11,597 nt of DNA from Chloroflexia bacterium. Lineage in GTDB: Bacteria > Chloroflexota > Chloroflexia > Thermomicrobiales > UBA6265. Below the pieces are notes generated by a model that saw only the letters and a list, made by a program, of their open reading frames with translations, did no database searches and was not told the DNA's origin. Of the stretch, positions 6,086 to 11,597 are shown in pieces. The stretch is taken from NCBI GenBank assembly GCA_013696525.1, contig JACCYK010000662.1, positions 1-11,597 of the forward strand, given 5' to 3'. The translations under genes were made by a program, and so were the position numbers. Numbering within the stretch: the first letter of the stretch is position 1; every line of letters begins with the position of its first letter.

Positions 6086-7477
6086 CTGCGAGCCTGGCGG
6101 ACATGGCTGCGGCCGGGAATGCTTATCAAGCGCTGGGCACTGGTCTTCATGCTCGGCGTGATACTGGTCAGCGTGGCGATGGCCATGGCCGTGGCGTATA
6201 CCTACCGGTACTTTCCGTTTCCGGAGCCGATTAGCGGCTTCATCCAAATCCTCACCTTGCAATTCCTCGATCGCTGGGTGCGGCTGGCGCTCGTCTTTTC
6301 CGCCGGCGCGGCGCTGATGAGCTACGGCTTTATGCGCCTCAATCATTCGTTGCTCAGCCCGTTCCTGGCCCGCGCCACGCCGGGCCGGCCGTTGGCGGAC
6401 ATCGTCGCCGAGCACCGGTTTGGTCATCAACGCGCCCAGCTGAAGGTGGTGGCGATCGGCGGCGGCACCGGCCTGGCGACGTTGCTGCGCGGCCTCAAGC
6501 ATCATGACCTGGCGATCACGGCCATCGTCACCGTCGCCGACGATGGCGGCAGCACCGGCCGTATCCGATCCGAGTTCGATATCCCCGCCCCGGGCGACCT
6601 TCGCAACTGCCTGGTCGCCTTGGCCGACGACGAGTCGCTGGTCAGCCGCCTGTTCCAATATCGGTTTGAGCAAGAAAGCGCCCAGCTTGCCGGTCACTCG
6701 TTCGGAAATCTCTTCATCACCGCCCTGACCCGGGTCACCGGCAGTTTCGAGCAGGCCGTGATCGAGTCCGGACATGTGTTGGCAATCCGCGGCCGCGTCC
6801 TCCCCTCAACCGTCGAGAACGTCACCCTCAGTGCCGAGCTCGTCGACGGGACCGTTCTGCGCGGGGAGTCGAACCTCTGTACGAAGCAAGCGCCGATCAA
6901 GCGCGTCTTTCTCGAGCCCGGCCGCCCCGCCGTCTACGACCCGGCGTTCAGCGCCATCCTCAACGCCGATCTGGTCATTCTCGGCCCCGGCAGCTTGTAC
7001 ACGAGCGTGCTGCCGAACCTCCTCGTCGAGGGGATTACCCAGGCGATCCGCTGGTCGCGCGGCAAGGTGGTCTATGCCTGCAACGTCGCCACCCAGCCTG
7101 GGGAGACGGACAACTTCACCGCGCTCGATCACATCAATGTGATTACCAGCCAGTTGGGCGCGGGCGTCCTCTCCCACGTCGTGGTCAACAGCAACCCGGC
7201 CTCGGCCGGCGCGATTGGGCCGGATGTGCCGGTGGACCCGATCTTGCCCGAAGGGCTCGACGGGCTCGATGCCAGCGTGCGGGTGGTCACCAGCGATGTC
7301 GTCAGCGACCGCAATCCGCTCCGCCATGATCCCGAGAAACTCGCCGCCGCGCTGCTCGTCTTGGCGAGGGACGACCACGCCACGGCGCGCTCCGCGCCAT
7401 CCGGCCGCGGCGCCGCCCCGGCCGCATCAACCCCGACCGAACCGGCCGTGGCCGCGTTCCAGGCGTTCAAGGAGTAA
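6086..7477 (+). CDS. yvcK: YvcK/CofD-like gluconeogenesis factor with N-terminal membrane domain
   Basis: YvcK proteins bind UDP-sugars and are needed for growth on gluconeogenic carbon sources and for cell-wall homeostasis. They share the CofD fold but are not the F420 enzyme. The Rossmann entry KVVAIGGGTGLATLLRGLK, the block VTVADDGGSTGRIR, GDLRNCLVAL, GHSFGNLFITAL, LGPGSLYTSVLPNLLV and ACNVATQPGETDNF are all clear. The N-terminus adds about 110 residues with two membrane helices, a form I associate with Chloroflexota-type YvcK, and a roughly 40-residue low-complexity tail ends the protein. The first ATG is 6119, but in-frame residues before it (RAWRTWLRPG) look like protein, and GAAGGGAGGG sits five bases before an in-frame CTG at 6086. 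An in-frame stop at 6059 limits the extension. I therefore propose a CTG start (463 residues); ATG 6119 (452 residues) is the fallback. gapA follows five bases after the stop. Confidence 0.88.
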   Translation: MRAWRTWLRPGMLIKRWALVFMLGVILVSVAMAMAVAYTYRYFPFPEPISGFIQILTLQFLDRWVRLALVFSAGAALMSYGFMRLNHSLLSPFLARATPGRPLADIVAEHRFGHQRAQLKVVAIGGGTGLATLLRGLKHHDLAITAIVTVADDGGSTGRIRSEFDIPAPGDLRNCLVALADDESLVSRLFQYRFEQESAQLAGHSFGNLFITALTRVTGSFEQAVIESGHVLAIRGRVLPSTVENVTLSAELVDGTVLRGESNLCTKQAPIKRVFLEPGRPAVYDPAFSAILNADLVILGPGSLYTSVLPNLLVEGITQAIRWSRGKVVYACNVATQPGETDNFTALDHINVITSQLGAGVLSHVVVNSNPASAGAIGPDVPVDPILPEGLDGLDASVRVVTSDVVSDRNPLRHDPEKLAAALLVLARDDHATARSAPSGRGAAPAASTPTEPAVAAFQAFKE

Positions 7478-7482
7478 TCAGG

Positions 7483-8607
7483 ATGGCCTATCGCGTCGCA
7501 ATCAATGGGTTTGGCCGCATCGGGCGGCAGGTGTTCAAGGCCATTGAGCAAGGCGGCTTCGATGACCTGTTCGAGGTTGTCGCCGTGAATGACCTATCGA
7601 GCGCGTCGTCGCTGGCGCACATGCTGAAATACGACTCCACCTACGGCCGGTTCGACGCCGAGATCAAGCCGACCGCGCGCGGGATCCGGGTCAACGGGCG
7701 AGAGGTGAAGGTCTTCGCCAAGAAGAAGCCGGCCGATCTGCCGTGGGAGAAGGAAGCGATCGACGTCGTCATCGAGTCCACCGGGCTGTTCACCAAAGCC
7801 AGCGATGCCGAGGACCATATCGACGCCGGCGCCGACAAAGTCATTATCACGGCGCCCGCCACGAATGAAGACATCACGATCGTGCTCGGCGTCAATGAGG
7901 GCACCTACGATCCCGTCGAGCACGACATCATCTCCAATGCCTCCTGCACCACCAATTGCCTGGCCCCGGTGGCAAAGGTTCTGCTCGACAACTTCGGCAT
8001 CAAGCGCGGGCTGATGACGACCGTCCACTCCTACACCAACGATCAGGTCATCCTCGATGCCCAGCACAAGGATTTGCGCCGGGCCCGGGCCGGGGCGACG
8101 AACATCATTCCCACCAGCACCGGGGCGGCGAAAGCGCTGGCCCTGGTGCTGCCAGAGCTGAAGGGGAAGTTTGACGGTTTCTCCCTGCGGGTGCCGACGC
8201 CGACCGTCTCGCTGGTCGACTTCGTGGTCGAGACGGAGAAGCCGGCCAAGGTCTACGAGATCAACGCCGCCTTCCGCAAGGCGGCGGAGAGCGACGCCCT
8301 GCAGGGCATCCTTGGCTTTACCGATGAGCCGTTGGTCTCCTCCGACTTTCGCCAGGACTCCCGGTCCGCGATCATCGACGGCAAGTCGACCATGGTGATT
8401 GACGGCAACCTGATCAAAGTCGTCGCCTGGTACGACAACGAATGGGGCTACTCCTGCCGGGTTGCCGACCTGGTCGCGCTCGTCTGCGAGAAGGGGTTCG
8501 ACTACGGCGACGATGACGATGAAGACGACGAGATTGAGGACGAGGATGACGTCGTTGCCGAAGAAGGCATGGCTGTCATGGTCGAGGCGGAGCCACGGCC
8601 GGTCTAA
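7483..8607 (+). CDS. gapA: Glyceraldehyde-3-phosphate dehydrogenase, Gap2-like, with acidic C-terminal tail
   Basis: This enzyme interconverts glyceraldehyde-3-phosphate and 1,3-bisphosphoglycerate in the cytoplasm. The nucleotide-binding start YRVAINGFGRIGRQVFKAI, the catalytic SNASCTTNCLAP with Cys155, His182 in TTVHSYTNDQ, and the end block KVVAWYDNEWGYSCRVADL are all intact. At the position of the usual Leu-Pro pair of NAD-specific enzymes (LDLPHKD in Bacillus) it reads LDAQHKD (Ala193, Gln194), closer to LDASHRD of cyanobacterial/plastid Gap2. This suggests use of NADP as well as NAD. The usual family length is about 335-340. Here 374 residues include a tail of about 35 with an almost unbroken Asp/Glu run at 343-356. 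AAGGAG lies eight bases before ATG 7483, inside the end of yvcK. It is likely co-transcribed with yvcK and pgk. Confidence 0.95.
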   Translation: MAYRVAINGFGRIGRQVFKAIEQGGFDDLFEVVAVNDLSSASSLAHMLKYDSTYGRFDAEIKPTARGIRVNGREVKVFAKKKPADLPWEKEAIDVVIESTGLFTKASDAEDHIDAGADKVIITAPATNEDITIVLGVNEGTYDPVEHDIISNASCTTNCLAPVAKVLLDNFGIKRGLMTTVHSYTNDQVILDAQHKDLRRARAGATNIIPTSTGAAKALALVLPELKGKFDGFSLRVPTPTVSLVDFVVETEKPAKVYEINAAFRKAAESDALQGILGFTDEPLVSSDFRQDSRSAIIDGKSTMVIDGNLIKVVAWYDNEWGYSCRVADLVALVCEKGFDYGDDDDEDDEIEDEDDVVAEEGMAVMVEAEPRPV

Positions 8608-8636
8608 ACCTCTCCTGCCGCCGAGGACCGATCCAG

Positions 8637-9818
8637 ATGCCGAAACGCTCAATCGCGGCGGCCGACCTCGCGGGAAAACGGGTCTTGATCCGGGTCGATG
8701 TCAACGTCCCCCTGGCCGAGGGCGCGGTCGGCGACGATACCCGGATCCGGGCATCGCTGCCGACGATCCAGCACCTAATTGACCAGCGGGCGCGGACGAT
8801 CCTGGTGAGCCACCTGGGACGGCCGAAGGGCAAGCCGGACGACAAGTACCGGATGGCCCCGGTCGCCAAGCGCCTATCGGAGCTGTTAGGACAAGATGTC
8901 GCCACGGTCGGCTCCGTCGTCGGTCCGGACGCGACGGCCGCCGTCGAGCGGCTCGCTCCTGGGGACGTCCTGTTGCTCGAAAACGTCCGCTTCGAGGCGG
9001 GCGAAGAGCAAAACGATCCCGCCCTGGCAAAAGCTCTCGCCGCCCTCGCGGACCTCTTTGTCAACGACGCCTTCGGGGCCGCCCACCGGGCGCACGCCTC
9101 GACCGTCGGCGTGGCGCGGGAGCTGCCGGCCTATGCCGGCTTCCTCCTCCAGCGCGAGGTCGACGAGCTGTCGCGCCTGCTTGACCAACCGGAGCGGCCG
9201 TTCGTCGCCATTTTGGGCGGGGCCAAGATCTCCGATAAGCTGGCGGTCGCGGGGAGCCTGCTTGGGATAGTGGATGCGCTCCTGATCGGCGGCGGGATGG
9301 CGAACACGTTCCTGCTGGCGACCGGCGTCGAAATCGGAGCGTCACTGGCGGAACGAGAGCGGGTCGACGATGCCAAGCAGATCCTAGCCGCCGCCAAAGC
9401 CACGCGAAAGGACATCCTGCTTCCGGTCGATGTCGTGATCGCGACCGATATGAAGCAGCCGGGCCGCATCGTCGAGGTGGCGGCGGTCCCCGCCGGCGAA
9501 TCGATCTTCGACATTGGTCCAGCCACCATCACCGCCTTCGAACAGGCGATCGCCGGCGCCAAGACGATCTTCTGGAACGGGCCGATGGGGGTCTTTGAGC
9601 AACCGCAATTCGCGGCCGGCACCCGTGAGGTAGCAAAGGCGGTGGCCGCGGCGGACGCCTACACCGTGATTGGCGGGGGCGACTCCGTGGCCGCGGTCGA
9701 GCAAGCGGGGTTGGCGGATCGAATTGATCACATCTCGACCGGCGGCGGCGCCTCGTTAGATCTCTTGGAAGGCACCGAGCTGCCGGGCCTGGCGGCCATT
9801 CCAGACATCGTACGCTGA
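8637..9818 (+). CDS. pgk: Phosphoglycerate kinase
   Basis: PGK transfers the acyl phosphate of 1,3-bisphosphoglycerate to ADP, the step directly after GAPDH. The 393-residue product is of normal length and keeps all main blocks: RVDVNVPL (19-26), DDTRIRASLPTI (33-44), SHLGRPKGKPD (58-68), LLENVRFEAGEEQNDP (113-128), VNDAFGAAHRAHAST (142-156), the ATP-side GGAKISDK (194-201), IGGGMANTFL (217-226), FWNGPMGVFE (312-321), the phosphate loop GGGDSVAAVEQ (346-356) and STGGGASLDLLEGTELPGL (367-385). GAGGA lies about ten bases before ATG 8637. It follows gapA after 29 bases on the same strand. In many bacteria tpiA comes next; here the next gene is secG after 94 bases. Confidence 0.97.
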   Translation: MPKRSIAAADLAGKRVLIRVDVNVPLAEGAVGDDTRIRASLPTIQHLIDQRARTILVSHLGRPKGKPDDKYRMAPVAKRLSELLGQDVATVGSVVGPDATAAVERLAPGDVLLLENVRFEAGEEQNDPALAKALAALADLFVNDAFGAAHRAHASTVGVARELPAYAGFLLQREVDELSRLLDQPERPFVAILGGAKISDKLAVAGSLLGIVDALLIGGGMANTFLLATGVEIGASLAERERVDDAKQILAAAKATRKDILLPVDVVIATDMKQPGRIVEVAAVPAGESIFDIGPATITAFEQAIAGAKTIFWNGPMGVFEQPQFAAGTREVAKAVAAADAYTVIGGGDSVAAVEQAGLADRIDHISTGGGASLDLLEGTELPGLAAIPDIVR

Positions 9819-9912
9819 CCGCTTGCCGCGGCTTCATCGGGAGTGGTAGGCTTCCGTCACGGCGTTTTTCGCTTCGTCGCCCGCGGCACGGGCTCAGGTA
9901 GGATCAGGCATC

Positions 9913-10134
9913 GTGGAAACAGCGCTCAACCTGGTGATGATCCTGGTCTCGGTCGTGTTGATCTTGGTCATCCTCTTGCAGACCAAGGGATCGTCTTTCA
10001 GCGGCGCCTTTAGCGGTGATTCGGGTTCGATCTACCGGACCCGGCGTGGTGTCGAAAAGACCCTGTTCCAGTTTACAATCGGCCTGGCCGTCTTCTTTGT
10101 GGCGCTGGCGATCGTCAGCAGCGCGATCGGGTAG
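9913..10134 (+). CDS. secG: Preprotein translocase subunit SecG
   Basis: SecG is a small accessory subunit of the SecYEG channel that assists protein export. The 73-residue product has the typical two helices, at about residues 3-22 (LNLVMILVSVVLILVILLQ) and 50-72 (FQFTIGLAVFFVALAIVSSA). They are joined by a Gly/Ser-rich loop (TKGSSFSGAFSGDSGS) and the RTRRGVEK segment usual before helix 2. It begins with GTG at 9913, with AGGTAGGA about nine bases upstream. The gene is small but the two-helix plan, loop and position after pgk make the call good. The 94 bases between pgk and secG contain no ORF and no convincing terminator that I can see. Confidence 0.88.
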   Translation: METALNLVMILVSVVLILVILLQTKGSSFSGAFSGDSGSIYRTRRGVEKTLFQFTIGLAVFFVALAIVSSAIG

Positions 10135-10154
10135 TTCGCGGTACGCCCCGCGTG

Positions 10155-10184
10155 GTGGCACCGGCGGTCCAGGGTCGCTATACT
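10155..10184 (+). promoter_or_regulatory. Candidate promoter for tatA
   Basis: GTGGCA (10155-10160, four of six bases of the -35 consensus) is separated by 18 bases from TATACT (10179-10184). Transcription would begin near 10191, giving a leader of about 50 bases before tatA. The -10 core GCTATACT is the same as that before yvcK. Assignment is by motif only. Confidence 0.4.
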
Positions 10185-10242
10185 GGTCGGCGCAGAGAGC
10201 CGCAACACGCCGGATGTGGCACGTTTAGGAGGAGCATGCGGT

Positions 10243-10497
10243 ATGGCTGGCTTGGGTTGGCAAGAACTCGTTATCGTTCTGGTCATCGTCCTTATCATTT
10301 TCGGCGCCGGCCGGTTGCCCGAGGTGGCGAAGTCCCTCGGCCAGGGCGTCAAAGAGTTCCGGAAGGAAGCCGGGGCCGAGGAGCTCGAGGGCGGCACGGT
10401 GGCCGCATCGACCACCACCACCAGCAACAACGTCCGGGAGCAGGCGACGGTGATTGATGCTCCGCCGCAGAAGCAAATGCGGGCCGAGGAGATCTAG
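10243..10497 (+). CDS. tatA: Twin-arginine translocase subunit TatA
   Basis: TatA oligomers form the conduit that moves folded proteins with a twin-arginine leader across the membrane. The 84-residue product has the standard plan: a short periplasmic start [20 protein letters not shown] forming one helix, the hinge [25 protein letters not shown], and a polar variable tail rich in Thr, Ser, Asn and Gln. The start is ATG 10243, supported by AGGAGGAG ending eight bases upstream. The frame stays open to 10216, but that would add residues before the helix and bypass the ribosome site. The Phe-Gly hinge (residues 20-21) is present. TatC is not in this window. It could be called TatE or TatB in other schemes, but the FGAGRLPE motif fits TatA best. 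Confidence 0.93.
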   Translation: MAGLGWQELVIVLVIVLIIFGAGRLPEVAKSLGQGVKEFRKEAGAEELEGGTVAASTTTTSNNVREQATVIDAPPQKQMRAEEI

Positions 10498-10533
10498 GCG
10501 AACCCCGGACGGAGCCACAATCGAGCGCGGATC

Positions 10534-10567
10534 GCAACGAGCGGGGCAGGTGTGCCCCGCTCGTTGC
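10534..10567 (+). terminator. Strong hairpin after tatA, terminator-like without U-run
   Basis: GCAACGAGCGGGGCA (10534-10548) and TGCCCCGCTCGTTGC (10553-10567) form a perfect 15-bp stem closed by the 4-base loop GGTG. It lies 37 bases after the tatA stop and 125 before lepB. No T-run follows on either strand, so it is not a canonical intrinsic terminator. It may act as a U-less terminator, as an mRNA 3'-end stabiliser, or as a processing site between tatA and lepB. Confidence 0.6.
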
Positions 10568-10692
10568 ACGCCGGAGACCGCGCCGCGCGGTCCGGACCGA
10601 TGACCAGCAACTCGAAACGGCAACGGATTCGTCGGGGCCGCACTCCCGGCGCCGGGGACCGCTCCCGTTGACGCAACGCGAAAGAGGAACAG
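10568..10692. other. tatA-lepB intergenic stretch without recognised gene
   Basis: Together with the hairpin this makes a gap of 195 bases between tatA and lepB. I see no convincing ORF or RNA gene. It presumably holds the lepB leader and perhaps a promoter, but no clear -10/-35 pair stands out. Confidence 0.4.
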
Positions 10693-11580
10693 ATGGCACA
10701 GGAGGAACAGCGCCCATCCCCGCCCGGCGGATCGGTCCCGGCGACCGGCGCCGCCAGCCAATGGGGAACGACCGCCCCGGAGACGGCCACCCCCGGCGAC
10801 ATCGCCCCCATCCCGAGCACAACGGCAAGCTCGGGCGGCCGCGCCATCCGTGAAATCGTCGAGACCCTGCTGCTGGCGGCGCTGATCTTCTTCGTCGTGC
10901 GCCTGGTGGTGCTCAACTTCCGGGTCGATGGCAACAGCATGGTGCCGAACCTGCAGGACGAGCAGATGCTGTTGGTCAACGTTAACGCCTACCGCCATTT
11001 CGACCTGAACAACGTGCTCAACTTGCTCCCGGGCGATGACCAGACGGAGGAGCGCATGGTTTGGCCGTTCGGCGAGCCCGAACGCGGCGACATCATCGTC
11101 TTCAACCCCGACGCGGAGGCCGAGCAACCCTATATCAAACGGATCATCGGCCTGCCCGGGGAGACGATCACCTTTCAAGACGGCTATGTTCACGTCAACG
11201 GCCAACAGCTTGATGAGAGCTACATTGATGGAGCGGTAACGGAGTGTCGCCGCGAATGCGATATGGTGGTCAGTGAGGACCATGTCTACGTGCTGGGGGA
11301 CAATCGTAATAACAGCACCGATTCACGGTCGCCCAGCGTTGGTCAGGTGCCGCTCAGCAATGTCATCGGCAAAGCGTGGCTCTCGTATTGGCCGATGGAC
11401 CTCTTCGGCTTCGTGCCCCACTATGACTATCCGAACGACATCGATGCCAACGCCGGCGTGGAGACCGCGCCGAGCACGGCGGCGCCGGCGGCGTCGCCCG
11501 AGACCCGGGAGGAGCGCCGCGAGCGCCGGCAACGGGAACGCGGCGCCGGCGAGGTGCCGACGCTCGTCCCGCGGAACTAG
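10693..11580 (+). CDS. lepB: Signal peptidase I
   Basis: Signal peptidase I cuts leaders from proteins exported by Sec and Tat, at the outer face of the membrane, using a Ser-Lys dyad. The 295-residue product has one membrane helix (about 55-74), then VDGNSMVPNL with the nucleophile Ser82, PYIKRIIGLPGETI with the general base Lys149, and YVLGDNRNNSTDSRSPSVG (199-217), the family's final box. Before the helix is a Pro/Ala/Thr-rich cytoplasmic segment of about 50 residues; after the core is an Arg/Glu-rich tail (ETREERRERRQRERG). Two cysteines close together (185 and 189) in the external domain could form a disulfide. ATG 10693 has GAGG a few bases upstream. It follows secG and tatA, making a small export group, though the hairpin at 10534-10567 suggests some separate control. 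Confidence 0.95.
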   Translation: MAQEEQRPSPPGGSVPATGAASQWGTTAPETATPGDIAPIPSTTASSGGRAIREIVETLLLAALIFFVVRLVVLNFRVDGNSMVPNLQDEQMLLVNVNAYRHFDLNNVLNLLPGDDQTEERMVWPFGEPERGDIIVFNPDAEAEQPYIKRIIGLPGETITFQDGYVHVNGQQLDESYIDGAVTECRRECDMVVSEDHVYVLGDNRNNSTDSRSPSVGQVPLSNVIGKAWLSYWPMDLFGFVPHYDYPNDIDANAGVETAPSTAAPAASPETREERRERRQRERGAGEVPTLVPRN

Positions 11581-11597
11581 GGGGCGCCGTGTCGGGC

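Noticed and set aside
6086..7477. Annotation as CofD, 2-phospho-L-lactate transferase of F420 synthesis
   Set aside because: The motifs and context (membrane domain, gapA and pgk neighbours) fit the YvcK subgroup; no other F420 gene is nearby.
7594..8652. Reverse-strand frame of 352 residues over gapA
   Set aside because: It is antisense to a fully conserved GAPDH. Long antisense frames are expected in GC-rich genes.
10225..11283. Reverse-strand frame of 352 residues over tatA and lepB
   Set aside because: It spans two well supported genes and the hairpin, and shows no domain.

Overview
This GC-rich window looks chromosomal. It most resembles a member of the Chloroflexota, probably the Thermomicrobia/Sphaerobacter side. 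That placement is an inference from protein style: a YvcK protein with an N-terminal membrane domain, a 'MDxxRFDxxAKxLAxGxxRRRVLxG' Tat leader on a Cys-rich protein, and SecG and TatA of this type. No rRNA is present to confirm it. I see no phage, CRISPR, tRNA or antibiotic-island signature. Most genes are housekeeping.

Layout: (1) 1-703, minus strand, recO (DNA repair), cut by the left edge, followed by a short divergent intergenic region. (2) 871-4776, plus strand, a System II (Ccs/Res) cytochrome c maturation cluster in the order ccdA, resB, ccsA/resC, resA. It supplies thiol-reducing power (CcdA to the TlpA/ResA thioredoxin) and the heme handling and ligation machinery (ResB plus CcsA). 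(3) 4730-4923, a long imperfect inverted repeat resembling a MITE or other small mobile remnant, which overlaps the 3' end of resA and appears to have replaced its native C-terminus. (4) 4961-5815, minus strand, a Cys-rich protein with a Tat-like leader and five 36-residue, 8-cysteine repeats. (5) 6086-9818, plus strand, yvcK, gapA and pgk, a central-carbon group. yvcK probably starts at a CTG codon, and gapA has an unusual acidic tail and a Gap2-like cofactor pocket. (6) 9913-11580, plus strand, a protein-export group: secG, tatA and lepB, with a strong hairpin between tatA and lepB.

The genes share a common theme. Cytochrome c maturation, Tat export and signal peptidase all serve extracytoplasmic proteins, and the Cys-rich repeat protein is a plausible client of the Tat pathway. 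The glycolytic part lacks tpiA, which often sits between pgk and secG. The least explained parts are the inverted repeat at the end of resA, the Cys-rich repeat protein, and the acidic tail of GapA. I do not see a clearly new defence or metabolic system.
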